In this document: piece after piece, positions 6,815 through 16,046 of the stretch
How the letters are laid out: each line of letters begins with the position of its first letter
Numbering within the stretch: position 1 is the stretch's first letter
Assembly (NCBI GenBank): GCA_965212145.1
Contig: CBDBUY010000008.1
Coordinates: 1-52,388, forward strand
DNA length: 52,388 nt
Reading direction: 5' to 3'
From: JAAEPI01 sp965212145
Lineage (GTDB): Bacteria > Bacteroidota > Bacteroidia > Cytophagales > Cyclobacteriaceae
The notes under the pieces: generated by a model
The model's database searches: none
Seen by the model: only the letters and a program-made list of their open reading frames with translations
Told to the model about the DNA's origin: nothing
Program-made: the position numbers and the translations under genes

Positions 6815-8230
6815 TTACTCCGAACCTTTCTGTTCAGACCCATCAACAGGTGGAAGATCCGCCTGATAAATCCGCGGCAAACAAATCACCCCTCGTCGCA
6901 ACATCCGATCAATCATGTAATTGATATGGGTGTTTTGCTCTGATTGTAATTCAATGTCGTTATTCTGAAAACTGAAAAGTGTTAGCTTCTCCAAGCCTTC
7001 AATTTCTGAAGGAAGGGTTGTGAGTTCATTGTTGTTCACGTCAATCTCACTGATCGATTTCATTTCCAAAAACGGAGGCGGGAACTCAGTGAGATAGTTG
7101 TCATTGACCCGAACAACCCTCAAACTATCCAGATTCGATAGCGTACCCGGTAGAACGCTCAGTCTATTGTTATGAAGGTACAACTCTCGCAGCTTGGTCA
7201 GCTGACCGAGCCCCTGAGGGATGGAGTATATCTTGTTGTAAGACAAATACAAGATCTCCAGACTGTCCAGGTTTCCGATCTCCTTTGGGATCACTTCTAA
7301 CTGGTTGTAATAAAGATCCACCACCTTCAGCTTTTCCAGGTCAAAGAAATCAGATGGCAGACTTTCCAGTTCGTTCTTGTAGCACGAAAACTTGGTCAGG
7401 CTTTTTAGGTTAGAAATTCCCTCAGGCAGGCTCGTCAACTTATTTTCCTGCAATTGCCATTCATCCAGTCCTATCATATTGTAAATGGAGGGGTGAAATC
7501 CAGTGAGATTAGACTTGTTCATTTTGAGCACTTTCAGAAAATCCAGCTTGTCATATCGGGACTCAGAAAGTTTGAGCGGGTTCTCCCCTATCGCCAGCTC
7601 CTTGAGGCTTCTATTCTTCTGGATTTTATTGATTGGTATCTCCTCGAATTGATTTTGTTTCAATTCCAAGATTTTCAATCCCTTCAACCGTCTAAAAGAC
7701 CTGACCTTCGTAATCTCATTATCCGCCAGACTCAATTTCTCCAGTTGAGGAATCTTCTTGATCTTGGGTTTGTCACCGATTCCATTGCTCCGCCAATAGA
7801 TTTTCTTTAAGCTATCCAGGTCAGCCAGCTCTTTTGGCAGCTTCATTATTTTGTTGAAATCCAAAATTAGCATGCGTAAGCTGTCCGCCTCATAAACAAA
7901 GTCCGGAATTTCCTCTAACTGCGCATAACTCAAGTCAATCTCTCTGAGTGTATCAATTCGAGGATGAACTCGATACTCCTCCAGACGCTCCAAGGCAGTT
8001 TCATATTGCGCTCTGGCCCTTACAATCTTCATGGAATCCCTGAAACCCTCAGGGTCGCGTTCCATGTGAGCATGCATTTGTTCCATTTGTTTTTTGCGGC
8101 GCTCCGCCTCCTGTTCTTGATCAGCTTTTTCTTCCTGAGAAAAGGCCGTACAGGCCACCAAAAGCGCGCCCCCAAAAAGAACACATTTTACCAGTTGAGT
8201 CTTTGCGAAAACACCCCGAAATGTCCTCAT
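6815..8230 (-). CDS. Secreted leucine-rich-repeat protein
   Basis: The product has 471 aa. A signal peptide ends around residue 32 (LVACTAFSQ). A charged helical stretch (residues about 33-85, rich in E, K, Q and M) precedes about 13 leucine-rich repeats of 23 aa with the bacterial pattern LxxLxLxxNxLxxLPxxIxxLxxL (for example LDLYYNQLEVIPKEIGNL). A short tail without repeats follows. Such proteins act in protein binding at the periplasm or surface; no partner is evident. The ATG is 35 bp from the divergent gyrB start, so the two share a short control region. Confidence 0.85.
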   Translation of the reverse strand: MRTFRGVFAKTQLVKCVLFGGALLVACTAFSQEEKADQEQEAERRKKQMEQMHAHMERDPEGFRDSMKIVRARAQYETALERLEEYRVHPRIDTLREIDLSYAQLEEIPDFVYEADSLRMLILDFNKIMKLPKELADLDSLKKIYWRSNGIGDKPKIKKIPQLEKLSLADNEITKVRSFRRLKGLKILELKQNQFEEIPINKIQKNRSLKELAIGENPLKLSESRYDKLDFLKVLKMNKSNLTGFHPSIYNMIGLDEWQLQENKLTSLPEGISNLKSLTKFSCYKNELESLPSDFFDLEKLKVVDLYYNQLEVIPKEIGNLDSLEILYLSYNKIYSIPQGLGQLTKLRELYLHNNRLSVLPGTLSNLDSLRVVRVNDNYLTEFPPPFLEMKSISEIDVNNNELTTLPSEIEGLEKLTLFSFQNNDIELQSEQNTHINYMIDRMLRRGVICLPRIYQADLPPVDGSEQKGSE

Positions 8231-8238
8231 AAATTGTG

Positions 8239-8246
8239 TAATTTTG
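8239..8246 (+). promoter_or_regulatory. Putative -7 promoter element of gyrB
   Basis: TAATTTTG matches the Bacteroidota -7 consensus TAnnTTTG and lies 19 bp before the gyrB ATG at 8266. No good -33 TTG is seen at the expected distance, so only the -7 box is claimed. Confidence 0.4.
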
Positions 8247-8265
8247 CCGCTTTGAAAAATAGAGA

Positions 8266-10224
8266 ATGGCAGAAGAAAAACCGTTAGACAAAGGTAATTA
8301 CTCAGCAGGCAACATTCAAGTGCTTGAAGGCCTGGAGGCTGTGAGAAAACGCCCCGCGATGTACATTGGAGATGTGGGCGTAAAAGGGCTTCACCACTTG
8401 GTGTGGGAGGTCGTGGACAACTCCATTGATGAGGCCTTAGCCGGACACTGCGACACCATCACAGTTGAAATCAACACGGATAATTCCATCACTGTCACCG
8501 ACAATGGCCGTGGTATTCCAACTGATTTCCATGAGAAAGAGAAAAAATCAGCTCTAGAGGTGGTAATGACCGTTTTGCACGCCGGTGGAAAATTTGACAA
8601 AGACACGTACAAAGTATCCGGCGGTCTTCATGGTGTAGGAGTTTCATGTGTGAACGCACTTTCCAACCACCTGAAAGCGACGGTTCACCGAAACGGTAAA
8701 ATTTATGAGCAGGAATACAAAACGGGTATTCCTCAATATGATGTACGGGAAGCTGGAACAACCGACATCACCGGTACCGTCATTCACTTTACTCCGGATG
8801 ACAGCATCTTCAACGCCACAGTTTACAATTCCGAAACGGTCGCCTCTCGATTGCGAGAGCTTTCCTTCCTAAACGCCGGAATTAAGATCAACATGATCGA
8901 TCATCGCCAGCAAGATGACAATGGCGAGGACCTGAAAGAAGAGTTTTACTCAGAAGGTGGACTGGCTGAATTCGTTCAGTATTTGGACAATACGAGAGAA
9001 ACACTGATTCCGGAACCTATCTGCATCGATTCTGAAAAAGGAGAAATCCCTGTGCAGATAGCTATGAGCTACAACACCTCTTATACGGAGAATGTAGTCT
9101 CATACGTCAACAATATTAACACGATAGAAGGTGGTACACACGTCTCTGGGTTCAGGCGAGCGCTGACTCGAACACTAAAATCTTATGCAGATAAGTCTGG
9201 ATTGCTGGATAAAGTCAAAGTAGAAATCTCCGGAGACGATTTCCGGGAAGGTTTGACAGCAGTAATTTCAGTGAAAGTTCAGGAACCCCAATTCGAAGGC
9301 CAGACCAAAACGAAACTTGGAAATTCTGAGGCCATGGGTGCGGTGGACAACTCCGTGAGCAATATGCTGAACGAATACCTTGAGGAGCATCCCAAGGAGG
9401 CCAAGATCATTGTGCAGAAAGTGATCATCGCAGCTCAGGCTCGACATGCCGCTCGCAAGGCACGTGAGATGGTACAGCGAAAAAACGTCCTTTCAGGCAC
9501 AGGCCTGCCAGGTAAACTTGCAGACTGTTCAGAAAAAGATCCTTCTATGTGCGAAATCTACCTTGTGGAGGGAGACTCAGCAGGTGGATCAGCTAAGCAA
9601 GGTCGTGATCGGAAATTCCAGGCTATTCTTCCTTTAAGAGGTAAAATCCTCAACGTGGAAAAAGCCCAGGAGCACAAGATTTACGATAACGAGGAAATCA
9701 AAAACATGCTCACTGCACTTGGTGTCTCTTTCGGTACGGAAGAAGATGAGAAGGCCCTGAACATGGTGAAACTTCGTTACCACAAAGTAATCATCATGAC
9801 GGATGCGGACGTGGATGGAAGCCACATTCGGACATTGATCCTTACGTTCTTCTTCAGATACATGCGTGACTTGATCGATCAAGGATATGTATATATCGCG
9901 CAACCGCCGCTTTACCTTTTGAAAAAGGGCAAGCAGGAGCGATACGCCTGGTCTGAGTCAGACAGAGAGCGGACAACTTTGGAAATGGCCGGGGAAGGCA
10001 AAGAAGATTCCGTAGGTGTGCAGCGCTACAAAGGTTTGGGTGAAATGAACCCCGAGCAACTTTGGACCACCACCATGGATCCCAAAACCCGAAGCTTAAA
10101 GCAGGTGACTGTGGAATCAGCAGCTGAGGCTGATCATCTTTTCTCAATGCTCATGGGTGACGAGGTTGCCCCTCGTCGTGAGTTCATTGAGAAAAATGCG
10201 CGCTACGCCAAAGTGGACGTTTAA
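8266..10224 (+). CDS. gyrB: DNA gyrase subunit B
   Basis: The product has 652 aa, the normal length in Bacteroidota. The GHKL ATPase motifs are EVVDNSIDEALAG, DNGRGIPTDFH and GGLHGVGVSCVNALS in the first 130 residues. The transducer domain follows, then the TOPRIM motifs LVEGDSAGGSAKQGRDR and MTDADVDGSHIRTLIL. The ending RREFIEKNARYAKVDV is typical of GyrB rather than ParE. With GyrA it introduces negative supercoils using ATP. QKR-type residues near the TOPRIM region (PLRGKILNVEKA) also fit gyrase. It stands alone: gyrA is not in the window. Confidence 0.97.
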   Translation: MAEEKPLDKGNYSAGNIQVLEGLEAVRKRPAMYIGDVGVKGLHHLVWEVVDNSIDEALAGHCDTITVEINTDNSITVTDNGRGIPTDFHEKEKKSALEVVMTVLHAGGKFDKDTYKVSGGLHGVGVSCVNALSNHLKATVHRNGKIYEQEYKTGIPQYDVREAGTTDITGTVIHFTPDDSIFNATVYNSETVASRLRELSFLNAGIKINMIDHRQQDDNGEDLKEEFYSEGGLAEFVQYLDNTRETLIPEPICIDSEKGEIPVQIAMSYNTSYTENVVSYVNNINTIEGGTHVSGFRRALTRTLKSYADKSGLLDKVKVEISGDDFREGLTAVISVKVQEPQFEGQTKTKLGNSEAMGAVDNSVSNMLNEYLEEHPKEAKIIVQKVIIAAQARHAARKAREMVQRKNVLSGTGLPGKLADCSEKDPSMCEIYLVEGDSAGGSAKQGRDRKFQAILPLRGKILNVEKAQEHKIYDNEEIKNMLTALGVSFGTEEDEKALNMVKLRYHKVIIMTDADVDGSHIRTLILTFFFRYMRDLIDQGYVYIAQPPLYLLKKGKQERYAWSESDRERTTLEMAGEGKEDSVGVQRYKGLGEMNPEQLWTTTMDPKTRSLKQVTVESAAEADHLFSMLMGDEVAPRREFIEKNARYAKVDV

Positions 10225-10290
10225 CCGCTCAACGAAAAATAGTTTTATCGGAACGTGGCAGTTTGTAGGATTGCCAAAAATTCATTTAAA

Positions 10291-12102
10291 ATGAGGAAAA
10301 TCATTGTAGCCGCTTTGACTGTGGCATCTTTTACAGCTTTTTCACAGGGATATTGGCAGCAAGCCGTGGATTACAAAATGGACATCAATTTCGATGTATC
10401 CACTCATCGCTTTACTGGTGATCAAACGTTGGTTTACACCAATAATTCCCCAGACACGCTGTACAATGCTTACTGGCATTTGTATTTCAATGCTTTCCAA
10501 CCTGGTAGTATGATGGACACGAGAAGCCTCACCATTCAGGACCCAAGCCCAAAGATTGGAGATAAAATTTCCAAGCTAAAGCCGGAAGAGATGGGCTATC
10601 ACAAGATTGAGAGTCTAAGCCAGAACGGTAAATCACTTGATTACGAGATCGTCGATACCATTCTTGAGGTGCCTTTGGCTGAACCAATCCCTCCAGGAGG
10701 TTCAGCGACCTTCGCCATGAAATTCAACTCGCAAGTACCGATCCAAATAAGAAGAAGTGGCCGGAACAGCGCAGAGGGCGTGGATTATTCCATGTCTCAG
10801 TGGTTTCCGAAATTGGCTGAATATGACGAAATGGGATGGCACACACATCCATATGTAGGAAGAGAGTTTCATGCTCCGTGGGGTAACTACGAGGTGAATA
10901 TCACCATTGACAAAAAATTCATCCTGGGTGGAACAGGTGTAGTTCAAAACGGAAATGAAGTAGGTTGTGGGTATGAAGACGAAGGAGTCAAAGTGAAGAA
11001 AACGAAGGAGAAAACAAAGTCCTGGAAATTCAAAGCAGAGAACGTACACGATTTCGTTTGGGCTGCTGATTCAGATTACGAGCACGTAACACGCACGATG
11101 GAAGACGGACTGGTGCTTCACTTCCTATACATTCCCAGTAAGAAAACGGAGAACTGGGATTACCTCCCAGAAATGACCGAGAAGGCTTTTGATTTTATCG
11201 AAGCTAATTATGGCGAATATCCATTCCCTCAGTATTCAGTGATTCAAGGTGGTGACGGTGGTATGGAATACCCGATGGCTACCTTAATCACTGGTGAAAG
11301 AAGTCTAAGGAGTTTGGTTGGCGTTACGGTACATGAGGCGATTCACAGCTGGTATCAGGGGCTCCTTGCCACCAATGAAAGCTACTACGCCTGGATGGAT
11401 GAAGGATTTACAACTTTTGCGACCGCAGAGACAATGGCAGTTTTATTCACTGATGGAGATAATCCGAGAACCCAAGCCAACAACTATAAAGGATATGTGC
11501 GTGGAGCGACTTATCCCGGATTCGAAGAGCCGCTAAGCACACACGCCGATCACTTTGTTACGAATGGCGCATACGGATGGGGATCTTATACTAAAGGATC
11601 AGTTATCCTCGGGCAGTTGCGATACATTGTCGGTGAAGAAACTTTTGCAAAGGCATTGAAAAGGTATTTCAACGAGTGGAAGTTTAAGCACCCGGATTTG
11701 AATGATTTTGTAAGAGTTTTCGAGAAAACCTCGGGCTTGGAATTGCATTGGTACTTTGAGTACATGGTAAACACCACTCACGACATTGACTATGCAGTCA
11801 GTGACGTCTCTGCCGGAAACGAGGGCGCTATTGTCACTTTGAAGAAAGAAGGACTAGTTCCTATGCCAATGGATGTTCGTATTACTTTGACTGACGGATC
11901 AATTCAAGATTATTACATTCCACTTGGATTGATGCGAGGAGAAAAAGAGACGGATGCCACTGTTCTGACTGACTGGTTTTGGACACACCCTACGTACGAG
12001 TTCACCGTGGATGCCACAAGCGATGAAATCCAGAAAGTGGAGATCGATCCTGCTGGATTGATGGCCGATGTGAATGAGGAAAACAATAGCTGGAATAAGT
12101 AA
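10291..12102 (+). CDS. Secreted M1 family metallopeptidase
   Basis: The start at ATG 10291 is chosen because it gives a clean signal peptide (MRKIIVAALTVASFTAFSQ); an upstream GTG at 10255 would add residues before it. The product has 603 aa. The zinc site is HEAIH (His348, Glu349, His352) with Glu371 in YAWMDEGFTTFA, and the GxMEN-like loop reads GGMEYPMA. This is the layout of M1 aminopeptidases. The N-terminal beta domain carries FDVSTHRFTGDQTLVYTN. It is probably periplasmic and cleaves peptides from their N-termini. No type IX secretion C-terminal domain is visible. It ends at a strong hairpin shared with the convergent DUF1573 gene. Confidence 0.93.
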   Translation: MRKIIVAALTVASFTAFSQGYWQQAVDYKMDINFDVSTHRFTGDQTLVYTNNSPDTLYNAYWHLYFNAFQPGSMMDTRSLTIQDPSPKIGDKISKLKPEEMGYHKIESLSQNGKSLDYEIVDTILEVPLAEPIPPGGSATFAMKFNSQVPIQIRRSGRNSAEGVDYSMSQWFPKLAEYDEMGWHTHPYVGREFHAPWGNYEVNITIDKKFILGGTGVVQNGNEVGCGYEDEGVKVKKTKEKTKSWKFKAENVHDFVWAADSDYEHVTRTMEDGLVLHFLYIPSKKTENWDYLPEMTEKAFDFIEANYGEYPFPQYSVIQGGDGGMEYPMATLITGERSLRSLVGVTVHEAIHSWYQGLLATNESYYAWMDEGFTTFATAETMAVLFTDGDNPRTQANNYKGYVRGATYPGFEEPLSTHADHFVTNGAYGWGSYTKGSVILGQLRYIVGEETFAKALKRYFNEWKFKHPDLNDFVRVFEKTSGLELHWYFEYMVNTTHDIDYAVSDVSAGNEGAIVTLKKEGLVPMPMDVRITLTDGSIQDYYIPLGLMRGEKETDATVLTDWFWTHPTYEFTVDATSDEIQKVEIDPAGLMADVNEENNSWNK

Positions 12103-12109
12103 TTAAATA

Positions 12110-12154
12110 AAGTTGATTGAGTAGCTGATCTCGGATGAGTTACTCAATCAACTT
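12110..12154. terminator. Bidirectional hairpin between convergent genes
   Basis: Bases 12110-12123 (AAGTTGATTGAGTA) and 12141-12154 (TACTCAATCAACTT) form a perfect 14-bp stem with a 17-nt loop. It starts 7 bp after the M1 peptidase stop and ends on the stop codon of the DUF1573 gene. It lacks a long T-run, so it may be a weak terminator or an mRNA 3' end stabiliser for both genes. Confidence 0.6.
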
Positions 12155-13221
12155 CATTCCTCCACCATCGCCTTGATGGAAACCATCTGAGTTGGCCTCA
12201 GAGGATCGTTAGAAAAAATCGTCACGTTCTTAAACTGCTGGCCTTTCCTCCCGGCCGTGTTGAAAGCAACCTCGAGCTTGGCCTCCTCCCCTGGCGCCAA
12301 TTGATCTTTTTCCAAATTAGAAATGGTGCAAGAGCAATTGGTTCGAGTCTTCCTTATTTTCAAGGTGTCCTGACCGGAATTTGTCATTAGAAATTCAAAT
12401 ACGGCCGTGTCTCCTTGGTTGATTTTCTTAAAATCATGAAGTTTCTTATCAAACGTCAAACGTGGTTTCGTGACAAGTTCTTCTTCCGTCATGATAGGAA
12501 AATACTCTTCCACAGTTGCGATCACCTCAAAGCTCTTTTCAGGTTCAGTTTTATCTGAGGTGAAAATCTTGATCGAGTCTGAGAGAAAACCCAAATCATT
12601 CTTTTTCTCAGGATCATACGTAATACGGATTTCACCCATTTGCCCGGATTCCAATTCATCCGGAACAAACCTCACCCGAATGTGTTCGGGCGACTCTGCC
12701 TTGTAAAAGTTGAGCGTTGAGTCTGAGGCATTGTAAACGTCGAAGTACCTGGTCAGGACGCGTTCCGTTGTGATCGTGCCCATATTGAAGGACTTATATT
12801 TTAGGCGCATTGCCCCATACCTGGCCGGCATATCCCGATCGACGGAACGAATCTCAGGGTTCACATTTCCCTTAATTGTGAGGGATATAGATGCGTTTTC
12901 TGCATTAGAGCTGACTTGCAGGGTCTTACTGAAAGGGCCTGGGCGATTCACCGTCTTGTATCGTGCTGTAATCCTTCCCGTATCTCCAGGCAATATTTCC
13001 TCTTTGGTCCAAAATGGCACAGTGCACCCGCATGAGGAGGTGACAGAAGAAACTTTTACTGACTGATTCCCACTGTTTGTATAGACGAACGTGTGCTCAA
13101 TAAACTCCTCCGATTCTCGCACCACCCCGAAATCATGGATTTCGTTCGTGAATGTCAGCTTTCCCTGCCCCAAGGCTATCATCACCACGATCATTCCTCC
13201 ACCAAAAAATAACCTTCGCAT
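12154..13221 (-). CDS. Secreted DUF1573 (HYDIN/ASH-like Ig domain) protein
   Basis: The product has 355 aa. It has an N-terminal signal sequence (GGGMIVVMIALGQG). Three immunoglobulin-like segments follow. The first (about 24-120) and third (about 250-355) are clear DUF1573 domains with the pattern HDFGxVxxxxxxxHTFxYTNSG and a CxC motif (SSCGCTVP and TNCSCTIS). The middle one, which begins YKSFNMGTITTERVL, lacks the Cys pair. DUF1573 proteins are abundant in Bacteroidota, are periplasmic or cell-surface, and have no assigned activity. It has its own transcription unit, bounded by the hairpin at 12110-12154. Confidence 0.9.
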   Translation of the reverse strand: MRRLFFGGGMIVVMIALGQGKLTFTNEIHDFGVVRESEEFIEHTFVYTNSGNQSVKVSSVTSSCGCTVPFWTKEEILPGDTGRITARYKTVNRPGPFSKTLQVSSNAENASISLTIKGNVNPEIRSVDRDMPARYGAMRLKYKSFNMGTITTERVLTRYFDVYNASDSTLNFYKAESPEHIRVRFVPDELESGQMGEIRITYDPEKKNDLGFLSDSIKIFTSDKTEPEKSFEVIATVEEYFPIMTEEELVTKPRLTFDKKLHDFKKINQGDTAVFEFLMTNSGQDTLKIRKTRTNCSCTISNLEKDQLAPGEEAKLEVAFNTAGRKGQQFKNVTIFSNDPLRPTQMVSIKAMVEE

Positions 13222-13264
13222 TCTTTCAATTTTTATTCATACAAAACACTTGAGCCAAAGGTAT

Positions 13265-13272
13265 TAGGTTTG
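13265..13272 (+). promoter_or_regulatory. Putative -7 promoter element of trpS
   Basis: TAGGTTTG matches TAnnTTTG and lies 15 bp before the trpS ATG at 13288. It would give a very short leader. No convincing -33 box is visible. Confidence 0.35.
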
Positions 13273-13287
13273 CGGAAAAACCGATCT

Positions 13288-14256
13288 ATGGCGCGTATTT
13301 TAACCGGAATTCAAAGCTCGGGAAAACCACATTTGGGGAATCTTCTGGGGGCCATACTCCCCGCAATCAAATTGTCAGAAGATTCATCGAATGATTCCTT
13401 TTTCTTCATTGCAGACCTTCATTCGCTGACCACCATTAAGGATGCGGAGCAGCGGCGGCAAAATGTCAATGAAGTTGCTGCAGCCTGGATCGCTTGCGGT
13501 TTTGATACGGACAAAAACACCTTTTATCGACAATCCAGAATTGGGGAAGTATGCGAGCTGACATGGTTCCTGAATTGCTTCACGCCATTTCCGATGTTGG
13601 CCAATGCCCATTCATTCAAGGATAAGGCAGATAAACTGGCAGATGTAAATGCTGGACTTTTCACCTACCCGGTCTTAATGGCGGCCGATATTATCATGTA
13701 CGATGCGAACATTGTCCCTGTCGGGAAAGATCAGAAACAGCATCTGGAAATGACTCGCGACATTGCCAGTAGCTTCAATCATCAATTTGGCGATACTTTC
13801 GTGGTACCTGAATCCAGAATAGATGAACAGCTCATGACAATCCCCGGAACGGATGGCCAGAAGATGAGCAAAAGTTATGGCAACACGATTGACATCTTTC
13901 TACCGGAGAAAAAACTTAAAAAGCAGGTCATGTCTATCGTCACTGATAGCACTCCTCTAGAAGAGCCCAAAAATCCGGACACCTGTCACGTCTTTGCCAT
14001 CTATCAATTATTGGCAGATGAAACTCAAACTGAAGAAATGCGAAAGAAGTACCTGGCTGGTAATTTCGGATACGGTCATGCTAAAACAGCTCTATTCGAG
14101 TTGATTTTGGATCAGTTCAAGAAAGAGCGAGAGACATTTGACAAACTGATGACAGACACGGAGGTGCTGGAAAAGGAGTTGCAAAAAGGAGAAACCAAGG
14201 CCACAGAAGTGGCTCAAGCTACTTTAGGTAGAGTTAGATCTAAACTGGGATTTTAA
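13288..14256 (+). CDS. trpS: Tryptophanyl-tRNA synthetase
   Basis: The start at ATG 13288 (MARILTGIQSSGKPHLGN) is preferred over an upstream TTG at 13270, because the class I HIGH-type motif (GKPHLGN) normally lies within the first 20 residues. The product has 322 aa, the usual bacterial size. The second signature is GQKMSKSYGN (KMSKS). LVPVGKDQKQHLEMTRD-type residues (IVPVGKDQKQHLE) form the tryptophan pocket. It charges tRNA-Trp in the cytoplasm. The phosphohexomutase gene follows after 2 nt, so the two are cotranscribed. Confidence 0.96.
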   Translation: MARILTGIQSSGKPHLGNLLGAILPAIKLSEDSSNDSFFFIADLHSLTTIKDAEQRRQNVNEVAAAWIACGFDTDKNTFYRQSRIGEVCELTWFLNCFTPFPMLANAHSFKDKADKLADVNAGLFTYPVLMAADIIMYDANIVPVGKDQKQHLEMTRDIASSFNHQFGDTFVVPESRIDEQLMTIPGTDGQKMSKSYGNTIDIFLPEKKLKKQVMSIVTDSTPLEEPKNPDTCHVFAIYQLLADETQTEEMRKKYLAGNFGYGHAKTALFELILDQFKKERETFDKLMTDTEVLEKELQKGETKATEVAQATLGRVRSKLGF

Positions 14257-14258
14257 TC

Positions 14259-15959
14259 ATGAATGAAAAGGAAAAAGCCGCACTTTGGCTAGGAAGTCCA
14301 GCTGTGGATGAAGTGACCAAAGAAACCATCAAAACCATGTCTGATGGAGAACTTATTGAATCCTTCTACAAGGATCTGGAATTCGGAACCGGGGGATTGC
14401 GTGGGATTATGGGGCCAGGGACCAACCGAATGAATAAGTACACCGTGGGTATGGCCACACAGGGTTTAGCGAATTATTTGAAAATTCAATTCCCAAATGA
14501 GTCGATCAAGGTGGCGATCGCACACGACAGCCGAAACAACAGTAGACATTTTGCAGAAACTACAGCCGCAGTGTTCTCGGCGAATGAAATTCAGGTTTAC
14601 CTTTTTGAAGAACTGCGACCTACTCCCGAGCTATCTTTTGCCATCAGAGAGCTAGGTTGCAAAAGTGGCGTGGTGGTCACTGCATCACACAATCCAAAAG
14701 AATACAACGGCTACAAGGCCTATTGGGAAGATGGCGGCCAGTTGATCTCCCCTCACGACAAAGGAGTGATCACTGAAGTTCAGAAAATCAAAAGCATTGA
14801 TGAGGTAAAGTTCGATGCTAACCAAGGGCTCATTAAGTCTATTGGGGATGAAATTGATGAAAGCTACCTAGCCGCTTTGAAGCGCTTGAGTTACGGCGGA
14901 GAAATCAATTCAGATTTAAAAATTGTTTTCTCCTCAATTCACGGAACAGGGATCACATTGGTTCCCAAAATCTTGGAGCAATTTGGGTTTAAGAATGTGA
15001 CAATTGTGGAAGAGCAAAAAACTCCTGATGGAAACTTCCCTACAGTGGTTTATCCAAATCCAGAAGAAACTGAAGCCATGTCGCTGGCATTGAAAAAGGC
15101 AAAAGAAATTGACGCAGATTTGATCATGGCCACTGATCCGGATGCAGATCGAGTTGGGATCGGGGTGAAAAATGAAGAAGGCGAATTTCAACTGCTCAAT
15201 GGAAATCAGACAGCTGCTATTCTCATTTATTACTTGCTTAGCCAGGAGAAAGCCAGAGGCCTGAAGGGCAATGAATTTATTGCCAAAACAATCGTGACCA
15301 CTGATTTGTTGACAAAAATTGCTGACGGCCATGGTATCAAAACATACGAAACACTTACCGGCTTCAAATACATCGCGGATTTAATTCTCAAAAAAGAGGG
15401 TCAAGAGAGATTTATAGGTGGAGGAGAGGAAAGTTATGGGTATTTAATAGGAGATGCCGTGCGTGACAAGGACGCCATTGCAGCCTGTGCGTTAATTGCT
15501 GAAGCCATTGGATGGGCTGCTGGGCTAGGAAAATCGGCCATAGATTTACTTCTCGATATTTATTTAGAATTCGATTTATTCCATGAGCGACTCTATTCTT
15601 TGACCAAAAAAGGAAAGTCTGGGGCGGAAGAAATCACAGCCATGATGAAGCGATTTAGGGAAAGCCCTCCTTCCGATCTTGGCGGAGTTCCTGTAATAGA
15701 AGTATTTGATTATCAGAACGGAACATTATCATCAATAAAAGATAACAGCCAGATTAGGTTAGACTTTCCGAGTTCAAATGTGTTGCAATACGTGCTTCAG
15801 GACGGCAGCAAAGTCTCAATCAGACCGTCAGGAACCGAACCGAAAATCAAATTTTACTTTTCCGTACATTGTCAACTGATAAAACCGGAAGAGTACCGAA
15901 AAACACTTCAAAGTCTTGAAAAAAGGTTAGATTCACTACAAGATGCAGTTAGTCAATAA
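14259..15959 (+). CDS. Phosphoglucomutase/phosphomannomutase family enzyme (phospho-sugar mutase)
   Basis: The product has 566 aa and belongs to the alpha-D-phosphohexomutase superfamily, in the longer PGM2-like branch. The phosphoserine loop is VVVTASHNPKEYNGYK with Ser143. The Mg2+ site is ATDPDADRVG, the sugar loop GGGEESYGYL, and the phosphate-binding site RPSGTEPKIKFYF near the C-terminus. It interconverts hexose-1- and hexose-6-phosphates. Phosphoglucomutase is the likely main activity, since pgi is two genes downstream, but mannose or pentose phosphate specificity cannot be excluded from sequence alone. It follows trpS by 2 nt. Confidence 0.92.
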   Translation: MNEKEKAALWLGSPAVDEVTKETIKTMSDGELIESFYKDLEFGTGGLRGIMGPGTNRMNKYTVGMATQGLANYLKIQFPNESIKVAIAHDSRNNSRHFAETTAAVFSANEIQVYLFEELRPTPELSFAIRELGCKSGVVVTASHNPKEYNGYKAYWEDGGQLISPHDKGVITEVQKIKSIDEVKFDANQGLIKSIGDEIDESYLAALKRLSYGGEINSDLKIVFSSIHGTGITLVPKILEQFGFKNVTIVEEQKTPDGNFPTVVYPNPEETEAMSLALKKAKEIDADLIMATDPDADRVGIGVKNEEGEFQLLNGNQTAAILIYYLLSQEKARGLKGNEFIAKTIVTTDLLTKIADGHGIKTYETLTGFKYIADLILKKEGQERFIGGGEESYGYLIGDAVRDKDAIAACALIAEAIGWAAGLGKSAIDLLLDIYLEFDLFHERLYSLTKKGKSGAEEITAMMKRFRESPPSDLGGVPVIEVFDYQNGTLSSIKDNSQIRLDFPSSNVLQYVLQDGSKVSIRPSGTEPKIKFYFSVHCQLIKPEEYRKTLQSLEKRLDSLQDAVSQ

Positions 15960-15961
15960 TC

Positions 15962-15991
15962 TTTGTAAAATGCATTCATAGTGTTATTTTG
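15962..15991 (+). promoter_or_regulatory. Putative promoter upstream of the antiporter gene
   Basis: TTTG (15962-15965), 19 bp, then TATTTTG (15985-15991) resembles TTTG-N19-TAnnTTTG with one base missing in the -7 box. It begins just after the mutase stop and leaves a leader of about 50 nt before ATG 16047. Confidence 0.35.
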
Positions 15992-16046
15992 CAGAGATTT
16001 TAAAAGAATATCTGGAAAAATCACAAACCAACAGTAACCTTACTCT

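Noticed and set aside
10255..10290. Upstream GTG start for the M1 peptidase
   Set aside because: It would put 12 residues before a complete signal peptide; ATG 10291 fits far better.
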